From NCBI GenBank assembly GCA_023953775.1, contig JAMLJD010000044.1, positions 1 through 34,788 of the forward strand: DNA of 34,788 nucleotides, in the 5' to 3' direction. Below the pieces are notes generated by a model. It saw only the letters and a list, made by a program, of their open reading frames with translations, ran no database searches and was not told the origin of the DNA. The DNA is from Rhizobiaceae bacterium (GTDB lineage: Bacteria; Pseudomonadota; Alphaproteobacteria; Rhizobiales; Rhizobiaceae). The position numbers and the translations under genes were made by a program. Positions 8,311 to 17,890 of the stretch are shown one piece after another. The stretch's first letter is position 1, and the number at the start of each line of letters is the position of its first letter.

Positions 8311-8592
8311 CTAGACGAGCTTGAATACGCCGAGGGCGTACACGATCGAGAGAGCGAGAGCCCACCACAGGTTCGGGCCGACGAGCCCGAGCCATGCGAG
8401 ATGGATAAAGGCGCTGCCGAGCAGCGAAATGAACAGGCGGTCGCCGCGCGTCGTCTCGAAGCGCAGGATGCCGACGCGCGGATTGCCGCCGGGCGAGGCA
8501 TATTCCCAGACCGCCATGCCGACCAGAAGGGCCAGGATCGTCAGGAAGAAGATCGCCGTCGGCATCGTCCATGCCATCCAGGACAGGTTCAT
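8311..8592 (-). CDS. glpU: Small membrane protein of the glycerol transporter operon (DUF2160 type)
   Basis: 93-residue integral membrane protein with about three hydrophobic helices (residues about 7-27, 55-70 and 73-92). It is encoded between permease GlpQ and binding protein GlpV, as in characterised rhizobial glp operons, where the small gene is called glpU; its role is undefined. It may be an accessory subunit or stability factor of the ABC transporter. The ATG at 8592 was chosen because GAGGGAG precedes it at good spacing; the longer in-frame extension to 8655 overlaps glpQ. The gap to glpQ is 43 bp. Confidence 0.8.
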   Translation of the reverse strand: MNLSWMAWTMPTAIFFLTILALLVGMAVWEYASPGGNPRVGILRFETTRGDRLFISLLGSAFIHLAWLGLVGPNLWWALALSIVYALGVFKLV

Positions 8593-8635
8593 GTGCGATC
8601 TCCCTCGATGGCCGGACGGAGCGGATTGAGCGTCA

Positions 8636-9553
<918 letters not shown>

Positions 9554-9554
9554 C

Positions 9555-10421
9555 TCAGCGCTCCGCATCGTAGTTTGTCATGACCGTGTAGAAGACCCAT
9601 GACATCAGGAGCACGATCAGGAAGTAGATGATCGACATCGCCGCCGCCGGCCCGAGGTCGAACTGGCCGATCGCCATCTTCACCAGGTCGATCGACAGGA
9701 ACGTCGTCGAGTTGCCGGGCCCGCCGCCGGTGACCACGAACGGCTCGGTGTAGATCATGAAGGAATCCATGAACCGCAGCAGCACCGCGATCAGCAGCAC
9801 CCGGTTCATCTTCGGAAGCTGGATGTAGCGGAACACCGCCCAGCGCGACGCGCCGTCGATCTTGGCCGCCTGGTAGTAGGCGTCGGGGATCGACACCAGC
9901 CCGGCATAGCACAAAAGCACGACGAGGCTGGTCCAGTGCCAGACATCCATGACGATGACCGTCACCCAGGCCGCGAACGGGTCGCTGACGTAATTGTAGT
10001 CGACGCCGAGCTCGTTGAGCACGTAGCCGAGCAGTCCGATGTCTACGCGCCCGAACACCTGCCAGATCGTGCCGACGACGTTCCACGGGATCAGCAGCGG
10101 CAGCGCCATCAGCACCAGGCAGACGGGAACGCCCCAGCCGCGCTTCGGCATGTTGAGCGCGATGAAGATGCCGAGCGGCACCTCGATCGCCAGCACGATG
10201 CCCGAGAAGATCAGGTTGCGCCCCATGGCCAGCCAGAACCGGTCCGACGTCAGCATCTCCTCGAACCATTCGGTGCCGGCCCAGAAGAACTGGTTGTTCC
10301 CGAATGTGTCCTGCACCGAGTAGTTGACCACCGTCATCAGCGGGATCACGGCCGAGAACGCCACCAGCAGGAGCACCGGCAGCACCATGAACCAGGCCTT
10401 GTTGTTCCAGGTCCGGTCCAT
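9555..10421 (-). CDS. glpP: Glycerol ABC transporter permease (MalF-like)
   Basis: 288-residue inner-membrane permease with six predicted helices. The EAA loop AAKIDGASRWAVFRYIQLP fits the binding-protein-dependent transport consensus. It partners GlpQ, is energised by GlpS/GlpT and receives glycerol from GlpV. The ATG at 10421 is preceded by AAGGGAG, and only 3 bp separate it from the glpT stop, so translation is probably coupled. The N-terminus starts directly with the first membrane segment after MDRTWNNKAW. Confidence 0.93.
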   Translation of the reverse strand: MDRTWNNKAWFMVLPVLLLVAFSAVIPLMTVVNYSVQDTFGNNQFFWAGTEWFEEMLTSDRFWLAMGRNLIFSGIVLAIEVPLGIFIALNMPKRGWGVPVCLVLMALPLLIPWNVVGTIWQVFGRVDIGLLGYVLNELGVDYNYVSDPFAAWVTVIVMDVWHWTSLVVLLCYAGLVSIPDAYYQAAKIDGASRWAVFRYIQLPKMNRVLLIAVLLRFMDSFMIYTEPFVVTGGGPGNSTTFLSIDLVKMAIGQFDLGPAAAMSIIYFLIVLLMSWVFYTVMTNYDAER

Positions 10422-10424
10422 GGC

Positions 10425-11500
<1,076 letters not shown>

Positions 11501-11501
<1 letters not shown>

Positions 11502-12592
11502 CAGGCGTCCTCCGCAAGGCGTGCCGGCGCGCCCGTAACCGACCGGCCGTCGGCGTCGAAGACCAGCAGGTGGCGCGTGTCGACAAAGACGTCGAGCCTG
11601 TCGTCGGCATCGAGATGGTGGACGCCCGGCGCCAGCATCACCCAGCGTTCGTCGGCGAAGCCGAGATGGATGAAGCTCTCCGAGCCGGTGATCTCGGTCA
11701 CCAGCACGCGGGCAGGCAGGGAAACCGCGTGGGCGTGCTGGCGCCTGAGGGATAGATGGTGGGGCCTGAAGCCGATCGTGTACGCGCCGTCGGCCACACC
11801 GGCAAGAGCATCCGGCACTGGGAGGTTCGCCCCACCATCTAACTCGAAATGACGGCCGTTTTTCCTCAGCACGATCGTGTTGAGCGGCGGATCGGAGATC
11901 GTGCGCGCCGTCGTCAGGTCGGCGGGCGCGCGGAAGACGTCGATCGTCGGGCCGAACTGCGTCACCCTGCCCTCGCTCATCGTCGCCGTGTTGCCGCCCA
12001 GAAGCAGCGCTTCGGACGGCTCTGTGGTCGCGTAGACGAAGATGGCGCCGGAATCCGCGAAGATGCGCGGCAGCTCGGCCCGCAGTTCCTCGCGCAGCTT
12101 GTAGTCGAGATTGGCCAGCGGCTCGTCGAGAAGCACGAGCCCGGCATTCTTGACAATCGCCCGAGCCAGCGCGGTGCGCTGCTGCTGGCCGCCCGACAGG
12201 TTGAGCGGCGTACGGTCGAGATAGGGCGTCAGCCGCAGCAGTTCGGCGGCCTTCCTCACCTCGCGGTCGATCAGCTCGCGATCCTTGCCGGCGACGCGCA
12301 GCGGCGAGGCGATGTTGTCGTAGACCGTCATCGCCGGATAGTTGATGAACTGCTGGTAGACCATCGCGACGTTGCGGCGCTGGACGGGAACGCCGGTGAC
12401 GTCCTGGCCGTCGAAATGGACCGAGCCGGAGGTGGCCAGGTCGAGGCCGGCCATCAGCCGCATCAGGCTGGTCTTGCCCGACAGGGTCGGCCCGAGCAGG
12501 ACGTTGAGCGTGCCGTGGCGAAGCGTCAGCGAGACGTCGCGGATATGCTCCGCGGCACCCACCTTCTTCGTCACGTTTCTCAATTCCAGCAT
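11501..12592 (-). CDS. glpS: Glycerol ABC transporter ATP-binding protein lacking the switch histidine
   Basis: 363-residue MalK-like ATPase with a C-terminal TOBE region. Walker A is GPTLSGKT (34-41), the Q-loop is at Gln80/81, the signature is an intact LSGGQ (132-136) and Walker B is LVLLDE (152-157). Where the H-loop is expected (VYVTHDQ in GlpT) this protein reads VYATTEP, so Thr190 replaces the switch His. Its own composite ATP site would also use the poor GlpT signature, so that site is probably non-hydrolytic. The ATG at 12592 follows GGGGAGGA at 6-nt spacing; a TTG one codon upstream is less likely. The gap from glpD is 24 bp. Confidence 0.92.
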
Positions 12593-12616
12593 CAACGTCC
12601 TCCCCGTCGCGCCATT

Positions 12617-14140
12617 CTACTCGGCCGCCGCCTTGGCCGGCGGCGCCGCCTTGCGCATGAACGCGTCGAGCGCGGCGGTTTCCTCCGCGCCCATCCTCAG
12701 GCCGCGCTTGGTGCGCCGCCACAACACGTCTTCGGCCGTCTCGGCCCACTCGTTCTCGATCAGGTAGCGGATCTCGGCCTCATAGAGGTCGGAGCCGAAA
12801 TGCCGGCCGAGGTCGGCATAGGAGCGCGCGACGCCCAGGATCGTCGCCGCGCGCGTACCGTAGAGCCGCACCAGCCGGCGCGCATGGGCCGCATCCAGAA
12901 ACGCAAACCGCGTCTTGAGCCGCGCGACCTCGTCGTCATAGCCGGTGGCCGGGAAATCTCCGCCGGGCAGCGGCGCGGTGTAGGTCCAGGCTTCCTTGCG
13001 CTTGCCGAGAAAGCCCTCGATCTTCTCCAGCACCGCTTCCGACAGGCGGCGGTAGGTGGTGATCTTGCCGCCAAAGATGTTGATCAGCGGAGCGCCGTTC
13101 TCGCCCTCGGTCTTGAGCACGTAGTCGCGCGTGGCTTCCTGCGCCTTCGACGCGCCGTCGTCGTAGAGCGGCCGCACGCCCGAATACGTCCACACGATGT
13201 CGGCACGGCGCACCGGCTCGGCGAAATATTCGCTCGCGGCCGCGCACAGATAGTCGATCTCGTCGTCGCTGATCACCGCGTCGCGGGGATCGCCCTCATA
13301 GTCCTTGTCGGTCGTGCCGATCAGCGTGAAGTCGTCCTCGTAGGGGATCGCGAAGATGATCCGGCCGTCCTGGTTCTGGAAGAAATAGGCGCGCGGATCG
13401 TCGTATTTGCGCTTGATGACGATGTGGCTGCCCTGAACGAGGCGGACATTGCTGACGTCGTTGCGGCCGAGCGCGTCGGCGAGGATGTGGTCCACCCACG
13501 GGCCGGCCGCGTTGACCAGCGTCCGCGCCCTGACATCCCGCTCCGTGCCCGAACGCAGATCGCGCACCGTCACCGTCCAGAGCGCGTCGTCCCGCCGCGC
13601 GGCGGTCACCCGCATATGGGTGTGGAGTTCGGCGCCGCGGTCGGCCGCGTCGCGTGCGTTGAGAACCACGAGCCGGGCATCGTTCACGCGGCAGTCGGAA
13701 AATTCGAACGCCGTCGAAAACAGCGGCTTGAGAGGCTTCGCGGCGGCATCGCTGCGCATGTCCAGCGTGCGCGTCGGCGGCAGCAGCTTGCGCCCGCCAA
13801 TGTGGTCGTAGAGGAACAGGCCGAGCCGCAGCAGCCAGGCCGGCCGCAGGCCCTTGTGATGCGGCAGGATGAGCCGCAGCGGCCAGATGATGTGCGGCGC
13901 CATGCACCACAGCACCTCGCGCTCCATCAGCGCCTCGCGGACCAGCCGGAACTCGTAGAATTCGAGATAGCGCAGCCCGCCATGGATAAGCTTGGTCGAC
14001 CAGGACGAGGTGCCGCTGCCGAAATCGTTCATCTCGGCGAGAAAGACCGAATAGCCGCGCCCCGCGGCGTCGCGGGCGATGCCGCAACCATTGATGCCGC
14101 CGCCAATGACGAAAACGTCACGAACCTCGGGTTCGGTCAA
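12617..14140 (-). CDS. glpD: Aerobic glycerol-3-phosphate dehydrogenase
   Basis: FAD-dependent, membrane-associated dehydrogenase that oxidises glycerol 3-phosphate to dihydroxyacetone phosphate and passes electrons to quinone. The N-terminal dinucleotide-binding motif is VFVIGGGINGCGIARDAAGR; the GlpD signature TSSWSTKLIHGGLRYL follows, and a FAD-dependent oxidoreductase C-terminal domain completes the 507-residue protein. The start is best placed at the TTG at 14140, because GGGGAGGA lies 4 nt upstream; the GTG at 14167 has poor spacing and no family similarity, and the nearby ATG is out of frame. It is the first structural gene after glpR, with phased TTCG repeats in the 101-bp gap. Confidence 0.95.
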   Translation of the reverse strand: MTEPEVRDVFVIGGGINGCGIARDAAGRGYSVFLAEMNDFGSGTSSWSTKLIHGGLRYLEFYEFRLVREALMEREVLWCMAPHIIWPLRLILPHHKGLRPAWLLRLGLFLYDHIGGRKLLPPTRTLDMRSDAAAKPLKPLFSTAFEFSDCRVNDARLVVLNARDAADRGAELHTHMRVTAARRDDALWTVTVRDLRSGTERDVRARTLVNAAGPWVDHILADALGRNDVSNVRLVQGSHIVIKRKYDDPRAYFFQNQDGRIIFAIPYEDDFTLIGTTDKDYEGDPRDAVISDDEIDYLCAAASEYFAEPVRRADIVWTYSGVRPLYDDGASKAQEATRDYVLKTEGENGAPLINIFGGKITTYRRLSEAVLEKIEGFLGKRKEAWTYTAPLPGGDFPATGYDDEVARLKTRFAFLDAAHARRLVRLYGTRAATILGVARSYADLGRHFGSDLYEAEIRYLIENEWAETAEDVLWRRTKRGLRMGAEETAALDAFMRKAAPPAKAAAE

Positions 14141-14152
14141 GGAATCCTCCCC
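14141..14152 (-). promoter_or_regulatory. Ribosome-binding site that fixes a TTG start for glpD
   Basis: On the minus strand GGGGAGGA followed by TTCC directly precedes TTG. It is one of the strongest Shine-Dalgarno matches in the window and no in-frame ATG competes, so TTG initiation is the likeliest reading. Confidence 0.75.
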
Positions 14153-14204
14153 GCGCAGCCATGTCACTGGAAGCGTGCCGCTCTTCTCCGGCTGCGCGAG
14201 GGAA

Positions 14205-14238
14205 TTATTTCGAAATAAATACGAATGTCAAACGAAAA
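14205..14238 (-). promoter_or_regulatory. Putative GlpR operator: three TTCG elements at 11-bp spacing before glpD
   Basis: In the glpR-glpD gap, CG dinucleotides centred in TTTTCGTTT, CATTCGTAT and ATTTCGAAA fall at 14233, 14222 and 14211, exactly 11 bp apart. They would therefore face the same side of the helix. The last lies in a perfect 14-bp palindrome (14205-14218). DeoR-family GlpR proteins bind TTCG-containing repeats, and an AT-rich block here is unusual for this GC-rich region. Binding is inferred. Confidence 0.55.
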
Positions 14239-14241
14239 TCA

Positions 14242-15039
14242 TTAACCGTGTGCGCCGGCGACCGCGGACCGCTTCGTTGCCGCCGTTTCAACGAGATGGA
14301 CTTCTGCCTCGAGGCACAGTTCGCGGACATTCGGCAGTTCGCAGCGATCGGTGATGAAGGTGTCAACCTGCGAGATATGGCCGATGCGGACCGGCGCGGT
14401 ACGCTCGAACTTGGTGGAATCCGCGACCAGGATGACGTGCCGCGCATTGGCGATGATCGCCTGCGCGACCTTCACCTCGCGAAAGTCGAAGTCGAGCAGC
14501 GCGCCGTCATCGTCGATCGCCGACGTGCCGATGACCGCGTAATCGACCTTGAACTGGCGAATGAAATCCACGGCAGCCTCGCCGACGATGCCGCCGTCCG
14601 ACCCGCGCACGACCCCGGCCGCGATCACAACCTCGAACGAAGGATAAACCCGCATCCTGTTGGCAACATTGATGTTATTCGTGATCACCATCAGCCCCGC
14701 ATGGTCGAGAAGCGACTTGCTGACCGCCTCCGTGGTGGTGCCGATATTGATGAACAACGACGCGTTGTCGGGAATGAGATCGGCCGCCGCCCGGCCGATC
14801 GCCTCCTTCTCGTCGGCTGCGATCTTGCGCCGTGCCTCATATTCCATGTTCTCGATGCCGGAGGGAAACAGCGCCCCGCCATGGATGCGCGAGAGCAGGC
14901 GCTGTTCACACAGATCATTGAGATCCTTGCGGATTGTCTGCGGCGTGACGTTGAAGCGTTCGGCCAGGTCGTCGACGAGAACGCGCCCGTTGTCCTTTGC
15001 AAGCTGTACGATCTGCGCGTGTCGCGGCATGAGAAACAT
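14242..15039 (-). CDS. glpR: DeoR-family glycerol-3-phosphate regulon repressor
   Basis: 265-residue DeoR-type regulator. The N-terminal winged helix-turn-helix is at residues about 18-55 (DDLAERFNVTPQTIRKDLNDL), followed by a sugar-phosphate-binding DeoRC domain with the NIGTTTEAV loop, the segment ITNNINVAN and GxADSTKFER-like residues. It is expected to repress the glp genes until glycerol 3-phosphate binds. The ATG at 15039 follows GGGAGGG at good spacing. It is the first gene of the leftward glp cluster; inverted TTTCG repeats just upstream suggest autoregulation. Another sugar phosphate as effector cannot be excluded from sequence, but the nine-gene glycerol context makes GlpR the best name. 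Confidence 0.92.
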   Translation of the reverse strand: MFLMPRHAQIVQLAKDNGRVLVDDLAERFNVTPQTIRKDLNDLCEQRLLSRIHGGALFPSGIENMEYEARRKIAADEKEAIGRAAADLIPDNASLFINIGTTTEAVSKSLLDHAGLMVITNNINVANRMRVYPSFEVVIAAGVVRGSDGGIVGEAAVDFIRQFKVDYAVIGTSAIDDDGALLDFDFREVKVAQAIIANARHVILVADSTKFERTAPVRIGHISQVDTFITDRCELPNVRELCLEAEVHLVETAATKRSAVAGAHG

Positions 15040-15052
15040 CGCACCCTCCCGA

Positions 15053-15087
15053 CTTTCGTTTTTTGCTTTTATAGAAGAAAACGAAAG
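15053..15087 (-). promoter_or_regulatory. Inverted repeat upstream of glpR, putative autoregulatory site
   Basis: Perfect 10-bp arms CTTTCGTTTT (15053-15062) and AAAACGAAAG (15078-15087) are separated by 15 AT-rich bases and end 14 bp before the glpR start codon. The arms share the TTTCGTTT core with the repeats before glpD, supporting a common regulator. Confidence 0.55.
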
Positions 15088-15330
15088 CGGTCGCTAGTCC
15101 ATGCTGGCTGATAAATTATCGAGCTCCGCCGCAGCCGGCTCGCGCGGTCCCTGCCCCGATACCGACGGCGGACCGGACGAAATGTGCGCCTGCCTGCACC
15201 CGCGACAGAGCATCGCAGCCGAAACCGCGGTAGACGCTGCAATCATCGGTGGGAAGCGACATCGACGCCGCCATTCGGAGAAACGCCGCGCCCCGGACAC
15301 GCGAACCGGCGGATTGTCGCCATCCGTCAC
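15088..15330. other. Spacer between the Anbu operon and glpR with no supported gene
   Basis: Together with the flanking regulatory elements this makes a gap of about 334 bp (15040-15373). A 78-codon minus-strand frame exists but lacks a ribosome-binding site and has the Arg/Ser/Pro-rich make-up of chance high-GC frames. I see no RNA gene, repeat or protein family here; it probably contains the glpR promoter near its left end in glpR orientation. Confidence 0.5.
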
Positions 15331-15375
15331 AAAACGAAACGGAACGCCTGCGCCGGTGCCTCGTCGGCGGCGTTC
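15331..15375 (-). terminator. Probable intrinsic terminator of the Anbu operon
   Basis: On the minus strand GAACGCC (15375-15369) pairs with GGCGTTC (15348-15342), with extra GCCG/CGGC pairing inside the loop. CGTTTCGTTTTG follows. The left arm overlaps the anbu stop codon. The U-tract is interrupted, so efficiency is uncertain. Confidence 0.5.
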
Positions 15376-16108
15376 AGATGTCGACCGGAAAGTCCGGCAG
15401 CCGCGTGAAGGCTTCCTTCAGCGCGTTCGACCAGCCGTCCGAGATGGTGCGGAAATACTCGTCGTCCGCCTTGATCCGCGTCCTGTATCCGACCGCGAAG
15501 GTGTCGCGCGGATAGTAGAGGAGATCGAGCGGCAGACCGACGGAGAGGTTCGACTTCACCGTCGAATCGAACGATACCATCAGCAGCTTCACCGTCTCGG
15601 CGAAGCTCATCTCGGGATCGTAGGCGCGGATGAGAATCGGCTTGCCGTACTTGGTCTCGCCGATCTGGAAGAACGGCGTGTCCTCGGAGGCCTCGATGAA
15701 GTTGCCCTCGGGATAGACCATGAAGAGCCGCGGTTCGGTGCCCCTGATCTGGCCGCCGATCATGAAGGAGGCGGAGAAGGCATCGGCCTCCTGGCCTTCC
15801 GGCGTGGACTTTCCGATCACTTCCCGCAGCGTTTCCCCGACCAGCTTTGCGGTCTGGTACATGGACGGCGTCTCGAGAAGCGACGGCGAACGCTCCGCAG
15901 GTGCCTTGGACCGCTCGTCGAGCAGGCTCACCACGGCCTGCGTGGTGGCGAGGTTCCCGGCCGACATCAGCACGATCAGGCGCTCGCCCGGCTCCTCCCA
16001 CACATGCATCTTGCGGAAGGTGGATATGCTGTCGACCCCCGCATTGGTGCGGGTATCGGACATGAAAACCAGGCCTCTGTTGATCTTGAGGCCGACACAG
16101 TAGGTCAT
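15374..16108 (-). CDS. Proteasome-type peptidase Anbu
   Basis: 244-residue Ntn-hydrolase of the Anbu (ancestral beta subunit) family, related to HslV and 20S proteasome beta subunits. It starts MTYCVG, so removal of Met exposes Thr2 as the N-terminal nucleophile. Asp18 (in MSDTRTNAG) and Lys33 (in STFRKM) match the proteasomal Thr1/Asp17/Lys33 catalytic set. Published Anbu structures show open helical or lock-washer assemblies, and reported proteolytic activity is weak or absent. No signal peptide; cytosolic. It is last in a four-gene cluster with ATP-grasp, alpha-E and transglutaminase genes, a conserved Anbu context. The 34-bp gap upstream has no clear ribosome-binding site, so the start rests on the conserved MTYC. 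Substrate unknown. Confidence 0.92.
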   Translation of the reverse strand: MTYCVGLKINRGLVFMSDTRTNAGVDSISTFRKMHVWEEPGERLIVLMSAGNLATTQAVVSLLDERSKAPAERSPSLLETPSMYQTAKLVGETLREVIGKSTPEGQEADAFSASFMIGGQIRGTEPRLFMVYPEGNFIEASEDTPFFQIGETKYGKPILIRAYDPEMSFAETVKLLMVSFDSTVKSNLSVGLPLDLLYYPRDTFAVGYRTRIKADDEYFRTISDGWSNALKEAFTRLPDFPVDI

Positions 16109-16142
16109 TGGACAAGGGCCCGGGCGGAATCTCTGCCTATGA

Positions 16143-16937
16143 TTACTGCTCTACGGTGATGTGGACTGCAAGCTGTTCCTTCGCCGCGCCGATACGAATT
16201 CCCGACACCGGCATGGCGTCGCGATAGTCGCGCCCCGTCGCGATGCGGACATAGCGCTCGTCCGCCGAAATGCCGTTGGAGGCGTCGAACGATACCCAGC
16301 CCAGATTGTTGACATGGGCCTCCGCCCAGGCATGGCTGGCCGCCTGCTCCGTGCTGCCGTCCATCATCAGATAGCCGCTTACGTAGCGTGCCGGGTAGCC
16401 GAGTTGCCGCGCCACGGAAAGAAAGACATGCGTGTGGTCCTGGCAGACGCCGGAACCGTTCTCCAGCGCTTGCTCGGCCGAGGTCGAGGCATCTGTCGAT
16501 CCGACGACATAGGCGACGAGATCCCTGATCCGGCCAGCCAGATCGTGCAGCATCTCGATCCCGCCGGCCGCGTCGAACTCCGATGCCAGCTTGCGTGTTC
16601 TGTCGCCGGCATGCGTCAGCGACGTTTCCGCCTGATAGAGCCACAGCGGCGCGAAGCCGCGATGCGGGCCGACGACGCCCGACGTATCGCGCGTCTCGAC
16701 CTCGCCAGACGCGACGATGACGGTCTTCTCCGGTTCGCCCTCGACGCTGACAAGGCGCGTCTCGTTGCCGTACTGGTCGAGAAAGCGGACCTGCTCCCGA
16801 GCGCCCTCGACGGACAGCGACCATGTCCGCACGGTCTGTGTGGCGTCGTCGCGCGGGATGAGCCGCAGTCTCTGCAGCGCATACGGCACCGGCATGTCGT
16901 AGTGATAGCGCGTTGTGTGGGATATTTTCAGCAGCAT
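16143..16937 (-). CDS. Transglutaminase-like cysteine protease of the Anbu cluster
   Basis: 264-residue cytosolic protein with an N-terminal bacterial transglutaminase-associated beta domain (about 1-85) and a C-terminal transglutaminase-like core. The papain-like triad is visible: Cys165 in GSGVCQDHTHVF, His202 in ASHAWAEAH and Asp218 in VSFDASNG. Bacterial members usually act as peptidases or amidases rather than cross-linkers. The ATG at 16937 lies 11 bp after the alpha-E stop and has no strong Shine-Dalgarno sequence, suggesting coupling to the upstream gene. Together with Anbu downstream and an ATP-grasp ligase upstream, it suggests a cycle of amide or peptide bond formation and cleavage; this is inference from context. 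Confidence 0.9.
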   Translation of the reverse strand: MLLKISHTTRYHYDMPVPYALQRLRLIPRDDATQTVRTWSLSVEGAREQVRFLDQYGNETRLVSVEGEPEKTVIVASGEVETRDTSGVVGPHRGFAPLWLYQAETSLTHAGDRTRKLASEFDAAGGIEMLHDLAGRIRDLVAYVVGSTDASTSAEQALENGSGVCQDHTHVFLSVARQLGYPARYVSGYLMMDGSTEQAASHAWAEAHVNNLGWVSFDASNGISADERYVRIATGRDYRDAMPVSGIRIGAAKEQLAVHITVEQ

Positions 16938-16948
16938 TGCACGAACCG

Positions 16949-17890
16949 TCAGTAGAAGCGGAAGTCCCTGCCGATTTCCTCGCCGAGCCTGTTGTTGCTG
17001 ACGATGAACTCTGACAGGAACTCGTGTAGCCCTATGTCGAAAATATCGGCAATGCTGGCCTTTTGCTGGCGCGCGCGGGTCGCTTCCGCGGTGTCGTGGC
17101 AGCCATGTCTCGTCCCGTATTCATCCGCGATATGCGCCAGGCTCTCGGTGATCCCGGCATAGCAATAGGCCAGCGATCTGGGCATCCGCCGGTCGAGGAT
17201 CAGGTAATCCGCGATATTGGTCGGACGGTACTCGGCCTCGTACACCCAGCGGTAGGACCGGTGCGCCGACACCGAGCGCAAGATCGATTCCCACTGATAA
17301 TTGTCAAGCGACGAGCCGACCCACGAGACCGACGGAAGCAGCACGTAATATTTTACGTCGAGAATGCGCGCGGTGTTGTCGGCGCGCTCGATCAGCGTTC
17401 CGATCTTGGAAAAGTTGTAGATCTCGTTGCGCAGCATGGTGCCGTGGAATGCGCCGCGGATCTGCGCGGTCTCGCGCTTGATATGGTCGAGGAGCTGCGG
17501 CAGCTCGCGCTGGTCGATCGGCCGCGTAAGGGCCCGCTTCAGCGACATCCAGGCTTCGTTGATGCTCTCCCACGTCTCGCGGGTGAGCGCGGTTCGCACC
17601 ATCCGCGCATTGCTGCGCGCGGTATCGATCGATGCCATCACGCTCGACGCATTGGTCTGGTCCCTGAGCAGGAAGTCCGAAACGTTGTCGGCGTCGTAGG
17701 TCTTGTACTTCGCCTCGAATCCGGTCCCCACCCCGGCGCTGTATACCACCGAGGCCCATTCGTCGGCCGCGCTGGAAGTGCGGGTCAGCGCCAGCCTGAG
17801 CCCGGTGTCCACGATACGCGCCATGTTCTCGGCCCGCTCGATGTAGCGGTTCATCCAGTAGAGGCCGTTGGCGGTGCGTCCGAGCAGCAT
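16949..17890 (-). CDS. Alpha-E domain protein (DUF403)
   Basis: 313-residue, nearly all-helical protein of the alpha-E family (DUF403, COG2307). It opens with the family hallmark MLLGRTANGLYWMNRYIERAENMAR and contains further Glu/Arg-rich helices such as TLIERADNTARILD. No signal peptide or membrane segment is visible. Alpha-E proteins are almost always encoded beside, or fused to, circularly permuted ATP-grasp proteins and are thought to act with them in an uncharacterised peptide or amide synthesis. The ATG at 17890 shares one base with the ATP-grasp stop codon (TGATG), implying translational coupling and near-equal amounts. The biochemical role is unknown. Confidence 0.92.
   Translation of the reverse strand: MLLGRTANGLYWMNRYIERAENMARIVDTGLRLALTRTSSAADEWASVVYSAGVGTGFEAKYKTYDADNVSDFLLRDQTNASSVMASIDTARSNARMVRTALTRETWESINEAWMSLKRALTRPIDQRELPQLLDHIKRETAQIRGAFHGTMLRNEIYNFSKIGTLIERADNTARILDVKYYVLLPSVSWVGSSLDNYQWESILRSVSAHRSYRWVYEAEYRPTNIADYLILDRRMPRSLAYCYAGITESLAHIADEYGTRHGCHDTAEATRARQQKASIADIFDIGLHEFLSEFIVSNNRLGEEIGRDFRFY

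Noticed and set aside
11849..14218. 789-codon open frame on the plus strand opposite glpS/glpD
   Set aside because: It is antisense to two enzymes with clear motifs, has the Arg/His/Val/Glu-rich make-up of GC-rich shadow frames, and has no family resemblance.
15094..15330. 78-codon minus-strand frame downstream of anbu
   Set aside because: No ribosome-binding site, GTG start inside a terminator tail, and random-looking composition.
15331..15340. AAAACGAAAC as a third GlpR-type site
   Set aside because: It forms the interrupted U-tract after the hairpin at the end of the Anbu operon and lacks a partner repeat.
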